NCBI GenBank assembly: GCA_038234155.1
Contig: JBBSUT010000059.1
Span: forward strand, 1-13,784
Length of the DNA stretch: 13,784 bases
Direction: 5' to 3'
Origin: Novosphingopyxis sp038234155
GTDB taxonomy: Bacteria > Pseudomonadota > Alphaproteobacteria > Sphingomonadales > Sphingomonadaceae
In this document: positions 6,253 to 13,744 of the stretch, piece by piece
Position numbering within the stretch: the first letter of the stretch is position 1
Layout: the number at the start of each line of letters is the position of its first letter
The notes under the pieces: model-generated
What the model saw: only the letters and a program-made list of their open reading frames with translations
What the model was told of the DNA's origin: nothing
Databases searched by the model: none
Program-made: the position numbers and the translations under genes

Positions 6253-7266
6253 TCAGCAATTGCATCCGCCCTTGCGCAGCAGGCGCTTGTCGTGCCGGGC
6301 CGTCGTCCCGCTGCCGACATATTCCTCGGTTACGGTCGTCGTGGTGGTTGCGGTCGTCTGGCCCGGCACCACGACCACGGTGGTGGTCCCGCCGACATAG
6401 GCCTGCGGCTGTGCGTAATAATAGCCGCCTTGGTTATAGGCGTTCGGACTATAGGCGTTTTGGGCATAGCCCGAACCCTGCGACTGCCAGCCATAGCCGG
6501 TCGGCGCGCCATGATAGCCGCCCATGGCCGATGCGCCGGGATATCGGCCGGCCAGGCCGCGCTGCTGCATATAGCGCTGGCGTCCGACCGGGCGGTCATA
6601 GCCGCGCCCGCTGGTATAGCCGCGGCGCGCACTACGGCCGTCATCCTCGGCCCGGTCGACCGCGTATCCGGCAACCGCGCCGACACCGCTACCGATCAGC
6701 GTACCGGCCAGGCGGTTGCCCCGCCCCGCGATCAGATTGCCGGCCACGCCGCCCGCCACGCCGCCAATCACCGCGCCGCCAACGCCGTTATCGCGGCGTT
6801 CCGGGCCCCGGTAGGATGGCCTGCCATAAGCTGGGCCGCGCTGACCGGTCGCATCGCCATAATAGGCAGCTGGGCCGCCCATCCGATCGCCGTCATGGCT
6901 ATAGGGCGTGCCCTGCGCGCCGCCGGTCTGATAATCGTAGCGCGGCGCACCGATCGACGTGCCGCGGTAATTGCCCTGATGGGCCACACCGTCCTCATCA
7001 ACATAGGTGCCGTTCCATTCGCCCTGATAGACGCGGCCCTGATCGTCGACGTAATTGCCGGTCCAGGTGCCGTCGTAAACGCCGCTCTGCGTTTCCTGTT
7101 GCGAATAAACGCGGTCATCCCAGTTATACGCGCTGGCGTCATAGGATGCACTGGGCGCATATTCGGCGCCATAGGGCTCGGAATTCGGCGAGTCGTGCCC
7201 TGCAAATGCGGGCGCGCCCAAAAGCAGGGCGGGAACCGCAACACTCAAATAAACAAGGCTTTTCAT
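6253..7266 (-). CDS. Exported glycine-zipper protein with tandem 16-residue repeats and Cys-containing tail
   Basis: A 337-residue cell-envelope protein of unknown exact role. A signal peptide covers residues 1-22 (AFA then GHD). Residues 66-102 hold a 16-residue tandem repeat, GxWxGxYVDxxGxxxQ, in two full copies (66-81, 82-97) plus a partial third; it resembles MORN-type repeats. A Gly/Ala-rich glycine zipper (about 161-201, GVGGAVIGGVAGGVAGNLIAG onward) matches the 2TM zipper of 17-kDa surface-antigen-like proteins. The rest is Tyr/Gly/Gln-rich, then a Thr/Val stretch (about 294-313) and the end DKRLLRKGGCNC. Start: the ATG at 7266 begins a proper signal peptide, and GAGGAG (7277-7282) lies 10 bases upstream. 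An in-frame ATG at 7299 would put charged residues ahead of the signal peptide. A CtrA-like site lies 54-70 bases upstream and a terminator follows, so it is probably monocistronic. Confidence 0.82.
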   Translation of the reverse strand: MKSLVYLSVAVPALLLGAPAFAGHDSPNSEPYGAEYAPSASYDASAYNWDDRVYSQQETQSGVYDGTWTGNYVDDQGRVYQGEWNGTYVDEDGVAHQGNYRGTSIGAPRYDYQTGGAQGTPYSHDGDRMGGPAAYYGDATGQRGPAYGRPSYRGPERRDNGVGGAVIGGVAGGVAGNLIAGRGNRLAGTLIGSGVGAVAGYAVDRAEDDGRSARRGYTSGRGYDRPVGRQRYMQQRGLAGRYPGASAMGGYHGAPTGYGWQSQGSGYAQNAYSPNAYNQGGYYYAQPQAYVGGTTTVVVVPGQTTATTTTTVTEEYVGSGTTARHDKRLLRKGGCNC

Positions 7267-7319
7267 CTCAGGGGCACTCCTCGGCCAATCCACGCTCAAC
7301 AGGCGAACGTGCGATTTTG

Positions 7320-7336
7320 GTTAAGAGTTCCTTAAC
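7320..7336 (-). promoter_or_regulatory. CtrA-type binding site, TTAA-N7-TTAAC palindrome
   Basis: GTTAAG-AGTTC-CTTAAC is a perfect 6-bp inverted repeat and reads TTAA-N7-TTAAC on both strands, the full consensus for the alphaproteobacterial response regulator CtrA. It lies 54 to 70 bases before the start codon at 7266, about where a CtrA site overlapping a -35 would be. That CtrA binds here is inference from motif and position. Confidence 0.6.
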
Positions 7337-7447
7337 ATTTCTAGGTAGTTGACGCCAGCGCCTGCCGGTGACTTGGGGCGCTTGTCCCGTTTTGGTTCGC
7401 TCTGCGCCAATGCCGTTATTCCGCCCGCCTGCGCCGGTCCTGTTACC

Positions 7448-7476
7448 GGGCCCAGTACCGGAGCCAGTACGGGCCC
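7448..7476. other. Strong hairpin just downstream of msrC
   Basis: GGGCCC-A-GTAC (7448-7458), loop CGGAGCCA, then GTAC-GGGCCC (7467-7476) gives 10 GC-rich pairs with one bulged base. It begins 6 bases beyond the msrC stop. No T-run follows on the minus strand, so it is not a classical intrinsic terminator; it could be a 3'-end stabiliser or a T-less terminator. The same stretch contains a 12-bp imperfect tandem repeat (7445-7456, 7457-7468). Confidence 0.5.
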
Positions 7477-7481
7477 GATAG

Positions 7482-7967
7482 CTAGCCTAGCACCGGGGCC
7501 AACAGCGTTGCCAACGCTTCGCATCCGGCCGCATCGTCCCGGTCGAACCGGCCGGGCGACGGGCTGTCCAGATCAATCACGCCGATCACTGCGCCGGCGT
7601 GGATCAGCGGCACCACCAGCTCGGCCCGGCTTTCAACATCGCAGGCGATATGCCCGTCGAAGGCGTGTACGTCGGCGATCAGCTGGGTCTGGCGCTGCTG
7701 CGCCGCTGCGCCGCACGCGCCCTTGCCCAGCGCAATGCGGATGCAGGCGACCTTGCCCTGGAACGGGCCGAGCACCAGCTCGCCCGCGACCATGCGGTAG
7801 AAACCGGTCCAGTTCACATCCGGCAGTCCCTGCCACAGCAGCGCCGAGACGTTGGCCATATTGGCAATGGCATCGCGCTCGCCATCAACCAGCGCTCCGG
7901 CGGCCTGCACGATATGCTGCCAGCGATCGGCTGTCGAAAGATGCGGATCGAAATCGAATGCGAACAT
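7482..7967 (-). CDS. msrC: Free methionine-(R)-sulfoxide reductase (GAF domain, fRMsr)
   Basis: A 161-residue single GAF-domain enzyme that reduces free L-methionine-(R)-sulfoxide, a cytosolic oxidative-damage repair function. The whole family signature is present: WTGFY (53-57), GPFQGKVACIRI (67-78, Cys75), GKGACG (81-86, Cys85), VHAFDGHIACD (100-110, Cys109), then VVPL and GVIDLDSP. The three cysteines needed for the disulfide relay are all there. Start: ATG at 7967 with AAGGAAA 4 bases upstream (7972-7978). The frame is open to an ATG at 8069, but that extension would be built mostly from a 20-bp non-coding duplication and has no family resemblance. It is divergent from putA; the 253-bp gap between them holds that duplication. 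A strong hairpin lies just after the stop. Confidence 0.92.
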   Translation of the reverse strand: MFAFDFDPHLSTADRWQHIVQAAGALVDGERDAIANMANVSALLWQGLPDVNWTGFYRMVAGELVLGPFQGKVACIRIALGKGACGAAAQQRQTQLIADVHAFDGHIACDVESRAELVVPLIHAGAVIGVIDLDSPSPGRFDRDDAAGCEALATLLAPVLG

Positions 7968-8020
7968 GAGGTTTCCTTGCGAACAGCGGCAGCGCAGCGC
8001 GATCGGCACGATGGCGGACG

Positions 8021-8060
8021 GCCAAACCCGCTTTGCACAGGCCAAACCCGCTTTGTACAG
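8021..8060. repeat. 20-bp tandem direct repeat between msrC and putA
   Basis: GCCAAACCCGCTTTGCACAG (8021-8040) is followed directly by a copy with one change, TGTACAG for TGCACAG (8041-8060). The period is about two helical turns. A tentative plus-strand promoter (TTGTAC at 8053-8058, 17 bases, CTATCC at 8076-8081) overlaps the second copy. The repeats could be paired operator sites in the divergent msrC/putA control region, or simply a recent duplication. Confidence 0.85.
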
Positions 8061-8220
8061 GCACGCCATATTTGCCTATCCTTAAGCTCGCGCAAGCAGC
8101 CTTGGCCCGGCGGCGCTCCACTTTCCTTGCGCAACCCCCCGGGCTTATGCGAGTGGGAGGTGCTGGCGTCCTGTCGTTCCCCTTTCCTTCCCCCCGAAGA
8201 CGCCCCGACATTGGAGCTTC

Positions 8221-11208
8221 ATGATCACGAGTGACGATCTGCGCGGCGAACTGCGCGACTTGCACCGCAAGGCAGAACCCGACGTTCTGGCCCCCCTCGT
8301 TGCCCGCGCGAAATTGGGCGCCGACGACCGCGCCGCGATACTGGCACGCGCGCAGCGGCTGCTGGTCGATCTGCGCGAGGGGCAATCGAAGGGCTGGATC
8401 AACCAGTTCCTGCAGGAATATCGGCTGGGCACCGAGGAGGGCACTGCGCTGCTTTCTCTGGCCGAGGCGTTTCTGCGCGTGCCCGACGCCTATACGTCGG
8501 ACCGGCTGATATCGGACAAGATGGGCGGCGCGGACTGGGGCGCCCATGCCGGGGCGTCCGCCAACAAGCTGGTCAACGGCGCCACCTGGGGGCTTGTGCT
8601 GGGCAAGGCGGTGGTCGGCGCGTCGCCCGGCGCCAACGTGCTGCGCCGTCTGGTGGCGCGCAGCGGTGAGCCGTTCGTGCGCCGCGCGGTAACCCAGGCG
8701 ATGAAGCTGATGGGCGAGGTGTTCGTCATGGGCCGCAATATCGAGGAAGCGATCGGGCGCATGAACAAGCGCGACAATCGCGGGTTTGTCGCCAGTTTCG
8801 ATATGCTGGGCGAGGCGGCGCGCACGATGGACGACGCCTATCGGTATTTCGAATCCTATCGCAATGCCGCCGATGTGGCCGGCCGGATCGGCGAGGGGCA
8901 CAGCATATCGGTCAAGCTGTCCGCGCTGCACCCGCGTTATGAGCCCGCGCGCGCCGGGATCTGCATCCCCGTCGTGTCCGAGATGGTGCTCGATCTGGCG
9001 CTGCGCTGCCGCGAATCGGGTGTCGGACTAACCGTGGATGCCGAGGAATCCGAGCGGTTGATGATCAGCCTGGACATCATCCGCGACGTCGCCCGCCATC
9101 CCTCGCTGCGAGGGTGGGACGGTTTCGGCATGGCCATCCAGGCCTATTCCAAGCGCGGGCTGGCGGTGGTCAAATGGGCCGATGCGCTGGGCGCGGAAAC
9201 CGGCAACAGGCTGCATGCGCGGCTCGTGAAAGGGGCCTATTGGGACACCGAGATCAAGCACACGCAGGAGATGGGCCTGTCCGATTTCCCGCTGTTCACC
9301 CGCAAGATCGCGACCGACGTCAGCTATCTCGCCTGCGCCCGCCTGATGCTGGAATGCCGCAATCTCGTGCCCGCCTTTGCCACGCACAATGCGCTCACCA
9401 TCGCCACGCTGCTGCACTGGACCTCGCAGGCGCAATTGCCGCGCAGCGGCTTCGAATTCCAGCGCCTGCACGGCATGGGCGAGGGCCTGTACGAGCGTAT
9501 GGTGCGCGAAGAAGGATACCGCGTGCGCACCTATGCACCGGTCGGCGGGCATGCCGATCTTCTGGCATATCTTGTCCGGCGGTTGCTGGAGAACGGCGCC
9601 AACACCAGCTTCGTCAACCAGTTCACCTCCAAGGACGTGAACGAGGAGGAACTGCTCGCCGATCCCGTTGCCAAGGTGGAAGCGGTGGGCGGCACGCGCC
9701 ATCCGGGTATCGTCCTGCCGAAAAACCTGTTCATGCCGCAGCGGCCCAACAGCATCGGCATCGATCTGGAGGACCGTGAAACGCTGACTACGCTGGCTGA
9801 GCGGCTGGCCAGGCCGGTGACGATCCCGCTGCGCGGCGAACGCGATGTCACCGAATGTATCGACAACTGCCACAAGGCGTTTGGCGACTGGTCGCAAACG
9901 CCCGTCGATCAGCGCGCCGCCTGCCTGGAACGGCTGGCCGACCTGATGGAGGAGCGCCGCGAGGAACTGATGGCGGTGCTTGTCCAGGAGGCGAAGAAAA
10001 CCATAACCGATGCGCTGGGTGATGTGCGCGAGGCGGTGGATTTCTGCCGCTATTACGCCGCCGAAGCGCGCGAGAAGCTGAAGCCTGTCGATCTGCCGGG
10101 ACCGACCGGCGAGCGCAACGTCCTGCGCCTGGAGGGCCGCGGCGTCTGGGCCTGTATCGCGCCGTGGAATTTCCCGCTGGCGATCTTCATCGGGCAGGTT
10201 GCCGCCGCGCTTGTCACCGGCAACACGGTGGTCGCCAAACCCGCACCGCAAACGCCGCAGATCGCGGCGCTCGCGGTGCGGCTCGCGCGGGAGGCGGGCG
10301 TGCCGCGCGGCGCGCTGCAACTGGCGGTGGGCGGCGCGGAAACCGGCGCGGCGCTGACCTATGACCGGCGGATCGCGGGGATTGCCTTCACCGGCAGCAA
10401 CGCCACCGCCAAGGTCATCGCGCGCAGCCTGGTGGCGGAGGATGACCGCGCGCTGGTGCCGCTGATCGCGGAGACCGGCGGTATCAACGCCATGATCGTG
10501 GACTCCACCGCGCTGACCGAACAGGTGGCGCGCGACGTGATCATCTCTGGCTTCCAGTCCGCCGGGCAGCGCTGCTCGGCCATGCGGCTGCTGCTGATCC
10601 AGGAGGAGGTGTATGAACGCACCATCCACATGCTGAAGGGCGCCATGGACGCGCTGGTGATCGGCGATCCGGGTGAGCCGGAAACCGACGTCGGTCCGGT
10701 GATCGACGAGCCGAGCTATTACAAGCTCAACGCCTACCGCGAGGCGTGGCACAAAAGCGTGATCCATGCCTGTGAAGTGCCGGGCAAGAACAAGGGCCTG
10801 TTCGTGCCGCCCACGCTGATCAAGCTGGACAATATGGACGATCTGGACCGCGAATGGTTCGGTCCGATCGTCCATGTCGCCACCTGGAAGGGCGGCGAAC
10901 TGGACCGGACGGTGGAGCGCGTGAACGCCAAGGGTTACGGCCTGACCATGGGCATCCACAGCCGCATCCTGCGCGCCGCCGATCAGGTGGAAAAGCGCGC
11001 CCAGGTGGGCAATCTCTATATCAACCGATCGATGATCGGCGCGGTGGTCGGCTCGCAGCCGTTCGGCGGAGAGGGGCTGTCCGGCACCGGCCCCAAGGCC
11101 GGCGGTCCGCACTATCTCTACCGCTTCTGCGCCGAGCGCACCACCAGCACCGATCTTACCAGCGCCGGCGGAAACGCGACGCTGCTGAGCATGGGCGACG
11201 GGATTTGA
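8221..11208 (+). CDS. putA: Bifunctional proline dehydrogenase / L-glutamate gamma-semialdehyde dehydrogenase
   Basis: A 995-residue enzyme that oxidises L-proline to glutamate in two steps, with internal channelling of the semialdehyde and electron delivery to the quinone pool. The N-terminal half is the FAD-dependent proline dehydrogenase barrel: SVKLSALHPRYE, VDAEESERL, LHARLVKGAYWD (331-342) and EEGYRVRTYAPVGGHADLLAYLVRRLLENGAN, with the Arg-containing proline-binding helix. The C-terminal half is an NAD-dependent aldehyde dehydrogenase: IAPWNFPLAIFIGQVAAAL, FTGSNATAK, general-base region AETGG (E751), catalytic Cys785 in GQRCSAMR, and EWFGPIVHV. The length and the absence of an N-terminal ribbon-helix-helix domain put it in the short type-A class (like Bradyrhizobium PutA), so it cannot repress its own gene. 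GGAG (8213-8216) lies 4 bases before the ATG. It converges with the hydroxyacid dehydrogenase, 13 bases between stops. Confidence 0.97.
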   Translation: MITSDDLRGELRDLHRKAEPDVLAPLVARAKLGADDRAAILARAQRLLVDLREGQSKGWINQFLQEYRLGTEEGTALLSLAEAFLRVPDAYTSDRLISDKMGGADWGAHAGASANKLVNGATWGLVLGKAVVGASPGANVLRRLVARSGEPFVRRAVTQAMKLMGEVFVMGRNIEEAIGRMNKRDNRGFVASFDMLGEAARTMDDAYRYFESYRNAADVAGRIGEGHSISVKLSALHPRYEPARAGICIPVVSEMVLDLALRCRESGVGLTVDAEESERLMISLDIIRDVARHPSLRGWDGFGMAIQAYSKRGLAVVKWADALGAETGNRLHARLVKGAYWDTEIKHTQEMGLSDFPLFTRKIATDVSYLACARLMLECRNLVPAFATHNALTIATLLHWTSQAQLPRSGFEFQRLHGMGEGLYERMVREEGYRVRTYAPVGGHADLLAYLVRRLLENGANTSFVNQFTSKDVNEEELLADPVAKVEAVGGTRHPGIVLPKNLFMPQRPNSIGIDLEDRETLTTLAERLARPVTIPLRGERDVTECIDNCHKAFGDWSQTPVDQRAACLERLADLMEERREELMAVLVQEAKKTITDALGDVREAVDFCRYYAAEAREKLKPVDLPGPTGERNVLRLEGRGVWACIAPWNFPLAIFIGQVAAALVTGNTVVAKPAPQTPQIAALAVRLAREAGVPRGALQLAVGGAETGAALTYDRRIAGIAFTGSNATAKVIARSLVAEDDRALVPLIAETGGINAMIVDSTALTEQVARDVIISGFQSAGQRCSAMRLLLIQEEVYERTIHMLKGAMDALVIGDPGEPETDVGPVIDEPSYYKLNAYREAWHKSVIHACEVPGKNKGLFVPPTLIKLDNMDDLDREWFGPIVHVATWKGGELDRTVERVNAKGYGLTMGIHSRILRAADQVEKRAQVGNLYINRSMIGAVVGSQPFGGEGLSGTGPKAGGPHYLYRFCAERTTSTDLTSAGGNATLLSMGDGI

Positions 11209-11221
11209 GAGACGGCCGACC

Positions 11222-12166
11222 TCAATAGCCGCGCCGGAGATCCACAACATTCTTCATGGTTTCGCCGGCCCGGTACCGGTCCAGATTCTCAAGGAACAGC
11301 GCCCCGGCGCGCAGGAACATCTTTTGCGTGGAGCGGCCCGAAAGATGCATGCTGTGCAGCGTGTTCGGGGCATCCCACAGCGGATGATCGGAAGGCAGCG
11401 GCTCGGGATCGGTGACGTCCAGATACGCACCCGCGAGCCGCCCGCCCTCCAGCGCCGTGATCAGCGCATCCTGATCGATGATCTCGCCGCGCGCGATATT
11501 GCACAGCAGCGCGCCGGTCTTCATCGCGTCGAACTCGGCCTGGCCGATCAACCGCGTCGTCTCGCTGGTGGAGGGCAGGGCGACGACCAGCCAGTCAAAT
11601 TCGCCCAGCCGATCGCGCCACTCGTCCTGCCCGATAATGCCCTGATCGGGGCGCGGCGTGCGGGTCACGCCCGTCACGTGCACCCCGAAGGCGCGCAGCC
11701 GATCGCCGATCGCCTGGCCAATCGCGCCGTAGCCCAGGATCAGCGCCTTGCTGTCGTACAGCTCACGGTTGCCCGGCGGCGTGTCGGTCCACTCGTGCCG
11801 GTCCGCCAGCCGCACCACCTCGTCATAGCGCTTGGCCAGCGCGAGCATGCCGAGCACCGCATATTCGGCAACCGAGATGGTGTTGATGCCCACCCCGTTG
11901 GTCAGCGTGACGTTCTCGCGGATCAGTTTGTCGATGGGAAAATGATCGAGCCCGGCATAGATGGTCGACAGCCATTGCAGCTTGTCCGCTCCGTCCAGCG
12001 CCGCGCGCATCGCGGTCTTGTCGTTCATGTCGAGCCAGGCGATTTCGGCATCGCGCGCACCGGCCACCGCCTCATCGCGGCTGGCGAACCAGCGGATGTC
12101 CAGCCCATCCGGCAGGCGTGGTTCGATGAGCGGGCGCGCCATAGCGGGCAGTACGGCCTTGATCAT
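11222..12166 (-). CDS. D-2-hydroxyacid dehydrogenase family oxidoreductase
   Basis: A 314-residue NAD(P)-dependent dehydrogenase of the D-isomer-specific 2-hydroxyacid family. The Rossmann motif GYGAIG (145-150) is followed after the second strand by TRTPR (169-172 region), where basic residues suggest possible NADP(H) use (inference). The catalytic set is complete: R226 in NIARGEI, E255 in DPEPL, and H274 in HLSG. The natural substrate cannot be told; members include glyoxylate/hydroxypyruvate reductases and phosphoglycerate dehydrogenases, and this one has no serine-pathway neighbour. I chose the ATG at 12166 because it overlaps the cysS stop as ATGA and has GGAG (12176-12179) 9 bases upstream. 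An ATG at 12187 in the same frame would lie inside cysS without a better ribosome site. It is probably translated by coupling to cysS. Confidence 0.9.
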   Translation of the reverse strand: MIKAVLPAMARPLIEPRLPDGLDIRWFASRDEAVAGARDAEIAWLDMNDKTAMRAALDGADKLQWLSTIYAGLDHFPIDKLIRENVTLTNGVGINTISVAEYAVLGMLALAKRYDEVVRLADRHEWTDTPPGNRELYDSKALILGYGAIGQAIGDRLRAFGVHVTGVTRTPRPDQGIIGQDEWRDRLGEFDWLVVALPSTSETTRLIGQAEFDAMKTGALLCNIARGEIIDQDALITALEGGRLAGAYLDVTDPEPLPSDHPLWDAPNTLHSMHLSGRSTQKMFLRAGALFLENLDRYRAGETMKNVVDLRRGY

Positions 12167-13719
12167 AGCTGCAGTCTCCATTCCCAACCCAAAGGGTCTC
12201 CATCCATCAGATCGATGCCTGCGGCCGACAGCGCGTCGCGGATCGCATCCGACCGCTCGAAATCGCGGGTCTCGCGCGCCTCCTGCCGCTGGGCCAGACG
12301 CAGCGTCACCTGCTCCTCGGTCATCGTCGCGGCGGCCGGGCGAATGCGCAGATCGGTCCGGTCCAGATGCAGCAGATCGAGGCCGAGCACCTCATCCATC
12401 TGCATGATCAGCCGGTAACGGTCGCCCTCGCAGACGCGTTTCATGGCGATCACCTGTTCCAGCGTGGTCAGCGCCTTTGGCGTATTGAGATCGTCCGATA
12501 TCGCGGCATCGAAATCCATCCGGGCCTGCACGATGAGTGGATGGGTGATGTCGCGCTCATCCTCATGCTCCTTCAGCTTCTGTGCGCCCAGCACCAGGCG
12601 CTTGAGACGGGTCAGCGCCGCCTCCAGATTGTCCCAGCTGAATTCCAGTTCGCTGCGATAATGCGCCTGCAGGCACATCAGCCGGTAGGCGAGCGGGTGC
12701 ACGCCTTTTTCCACGAGCAGCGGCAGCCGCAGGAATTCGCCCGCGGATTTGGACATCTTACCGGTCCGGTCGATCAGGAAATTATTGTGCATCCAGATGT
12801 TAGCGCCGCTTCCATCTCCTCCGCAAAAAGCCTGGTTCTGCGCAATTTCATTGGGATGATGGATCTCGCGGTGATCGATGCCGCCGGTGTGAATATCAAA
12901 AGGAAGCCCGAGCAGTTTCTCGCTCATCACCGAGCATTCCAGATGCCAGCCGGGCGCGCCTTTACCCCAAGGACTGTCCCATTCCATCTGCCGTGTTTCG
13001 CCCGGCGGGGTTTTGCGCCAAATAGCGAAATCGGCAGCGTTTTTTTTGCCGAGCACCGCATTAATTCTGCCGAACTGATGGCCTTCAATCTCGGCTTCTA
13101 GAATGCGCGCAATTGGCGCTGCTGCGGCCCTAGCGTTGGGTGCCAATGCTGCTTCGTCCAGCTGCTGTTCAACGTACAGCGCCTCCGACAACCTTTTCTC
13201 TGCTTTAGACAACCCGGCAAGAAGCCCATAGTTATGGACTTTGGATGTATCAAAATACAATCCCTCCTTAAGGGGATAGCAGTAATCTTCGATCGACTTG
13301 GCAAACTCGATCATCTGAGTGATAAATTTCGTTGCGATGGACCATCGCTCAGGCTGCCGAATGTTGAGCGCGTCGATGTCCGCCCAATAGGCCTGGGTGT
13401 AGTGGTTTGCGATGTCCTCGATCGACTGGCTGCTGCTCGCCGCCGCCTTCTCAAGCTTGTCCTCGCCGGCATCGCCGTCGTCGGTCAGATGACCGACATC
13501 GGTAATGTTGATGACGTGGATCAGATGATAGCCCTTGAAACTGAGCGTGCGGCCCAGCGTGTCGGCGAACACATAAGCGCGCATATTGCCGATATGCGGG
13601 TAATTATACACCGTCGGTCCGCAGGTATAGACCCGCGCCTGACCCTTGTGAACGGGCCGGAACGTCTCCGCCTTGCGGCTGAGGCTGTTGTAGAGATGGA
13701 GCGGGGTTGTGGTGGGCAT
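12163..13719 (-). CDS. cysS: Cysteine--tRNA ligase (CysRS)
   Basis: A 518-residue class I aminoacyl-tRNA synthetase that charges tRNA-Cys. Seen are the HIGH-type motif PHIGNMR (41-47), KMSKS (321-325), and the zinc ligands C33 (YTCGPTVYN), C262 (HLECSVM), H287 and E291 (HHPNE). The anticodon-binding end closes with GDPLGWEWRLQL. The protein is longer than the roughly 460 residues of E. coli CysRS. From my recollection of that sequence, the segment between YFD (155-157) and DFAIW (230-234) is about 38 residues longer here, an Ala/Glu-rich insertion near 175-222. The surrounding DNA (about 12781-13380) is clearly lower in G+C than the gene's ends, a hint of mosaic origin. All catalytic motifs are intact, so it is expected to be active. 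The stop overlaps the start of the downstream dehydrogenase. The start at 13719 has no strong ribosome site. Confidence 0.95.
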   Translation of the reverse strand: MPTTTPLHLYNSLSRKAETFRPVHKGQARVYTCGPTVYNYPHIGNMRAYVFADTLGRTLSFKGYHLIHVINITDVGHLTDDGDAGEDKLEKAAASSSQSIEDIANHYTQAYWADIDALNIRQPERWSIATKFITQMIEFAKSIEDYCYPLKEGLYFDTSKVHNYGLLAGLSKAEKRLSEALYVEQQLDEAALAPNARAAAAPIARILEAEIEGHQFGRINAVLGKKNAADFAIWRKTPPGETRQMEWDSPWGKGAPGWHLECSVMSEKLLGLPFDIHTGGIDHREIHHPNEIAQNQAFCGGDGSGANIWMHNNFLIDRTGKMSKSAGEFLRLPLLVEKGVHPLAYRLMCLQAHYRSELEFSWDNLEAALTRLKRLVLGAQKLKEHEDERDITHPLIVQARMDFDAAISDDLNTPKALTTLEQVIAMKRVCEGDRYRLIMQMDEVLGLDLLHLDRTDLRIRPAAATMTEEQVTLRLAQRQEARETRDFERSDAIRDALSAAGIDLMDGDPLGWEWRLQL

Positions 13720-13732
13720 CGCGGGTGTGTGT

Positions 13733-13744
13733 GTCAGTTCTGAC
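13733..13744. promoter_or_regulatory. Short palindrome upstream of cysS
   Basis: GTCAG-TT-CTGAC is a perfect 5-bp inverted repeat lying 14-25 bases before the cysS start. It could be a small operator or chance; nothing else in the remaining bases to the window edge is assignable. Confidence 0.25.

Noticed and set aside
7321..7524. 67-codon minus-strand frame that could be a frameshifted C-terminal extension of msrC
   Set aside because: The msrC family normally ends where this gene ends. The extra frame runs through a hairpin, a tandem repeat and the CtrA-like site, and its last codons (CTA, TTA, AGG, TCT) are unlike the GC-rich codon use around it.
7968..8069. Longer msrC start at 8069
   Set aside because: The extension is made of the 20-bp duplication and lacks a ribosome site; the ATG at 7967 has a good one and matches the family N-terminus.
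9028..11250. 740-codon open frame antisense to putA
   Set aside because: Typical high-GC shadow frame; the plus strand encodes an intact PutA with all motifs, and the antisense translation is His/Gln/Arg-rich with no known domain.
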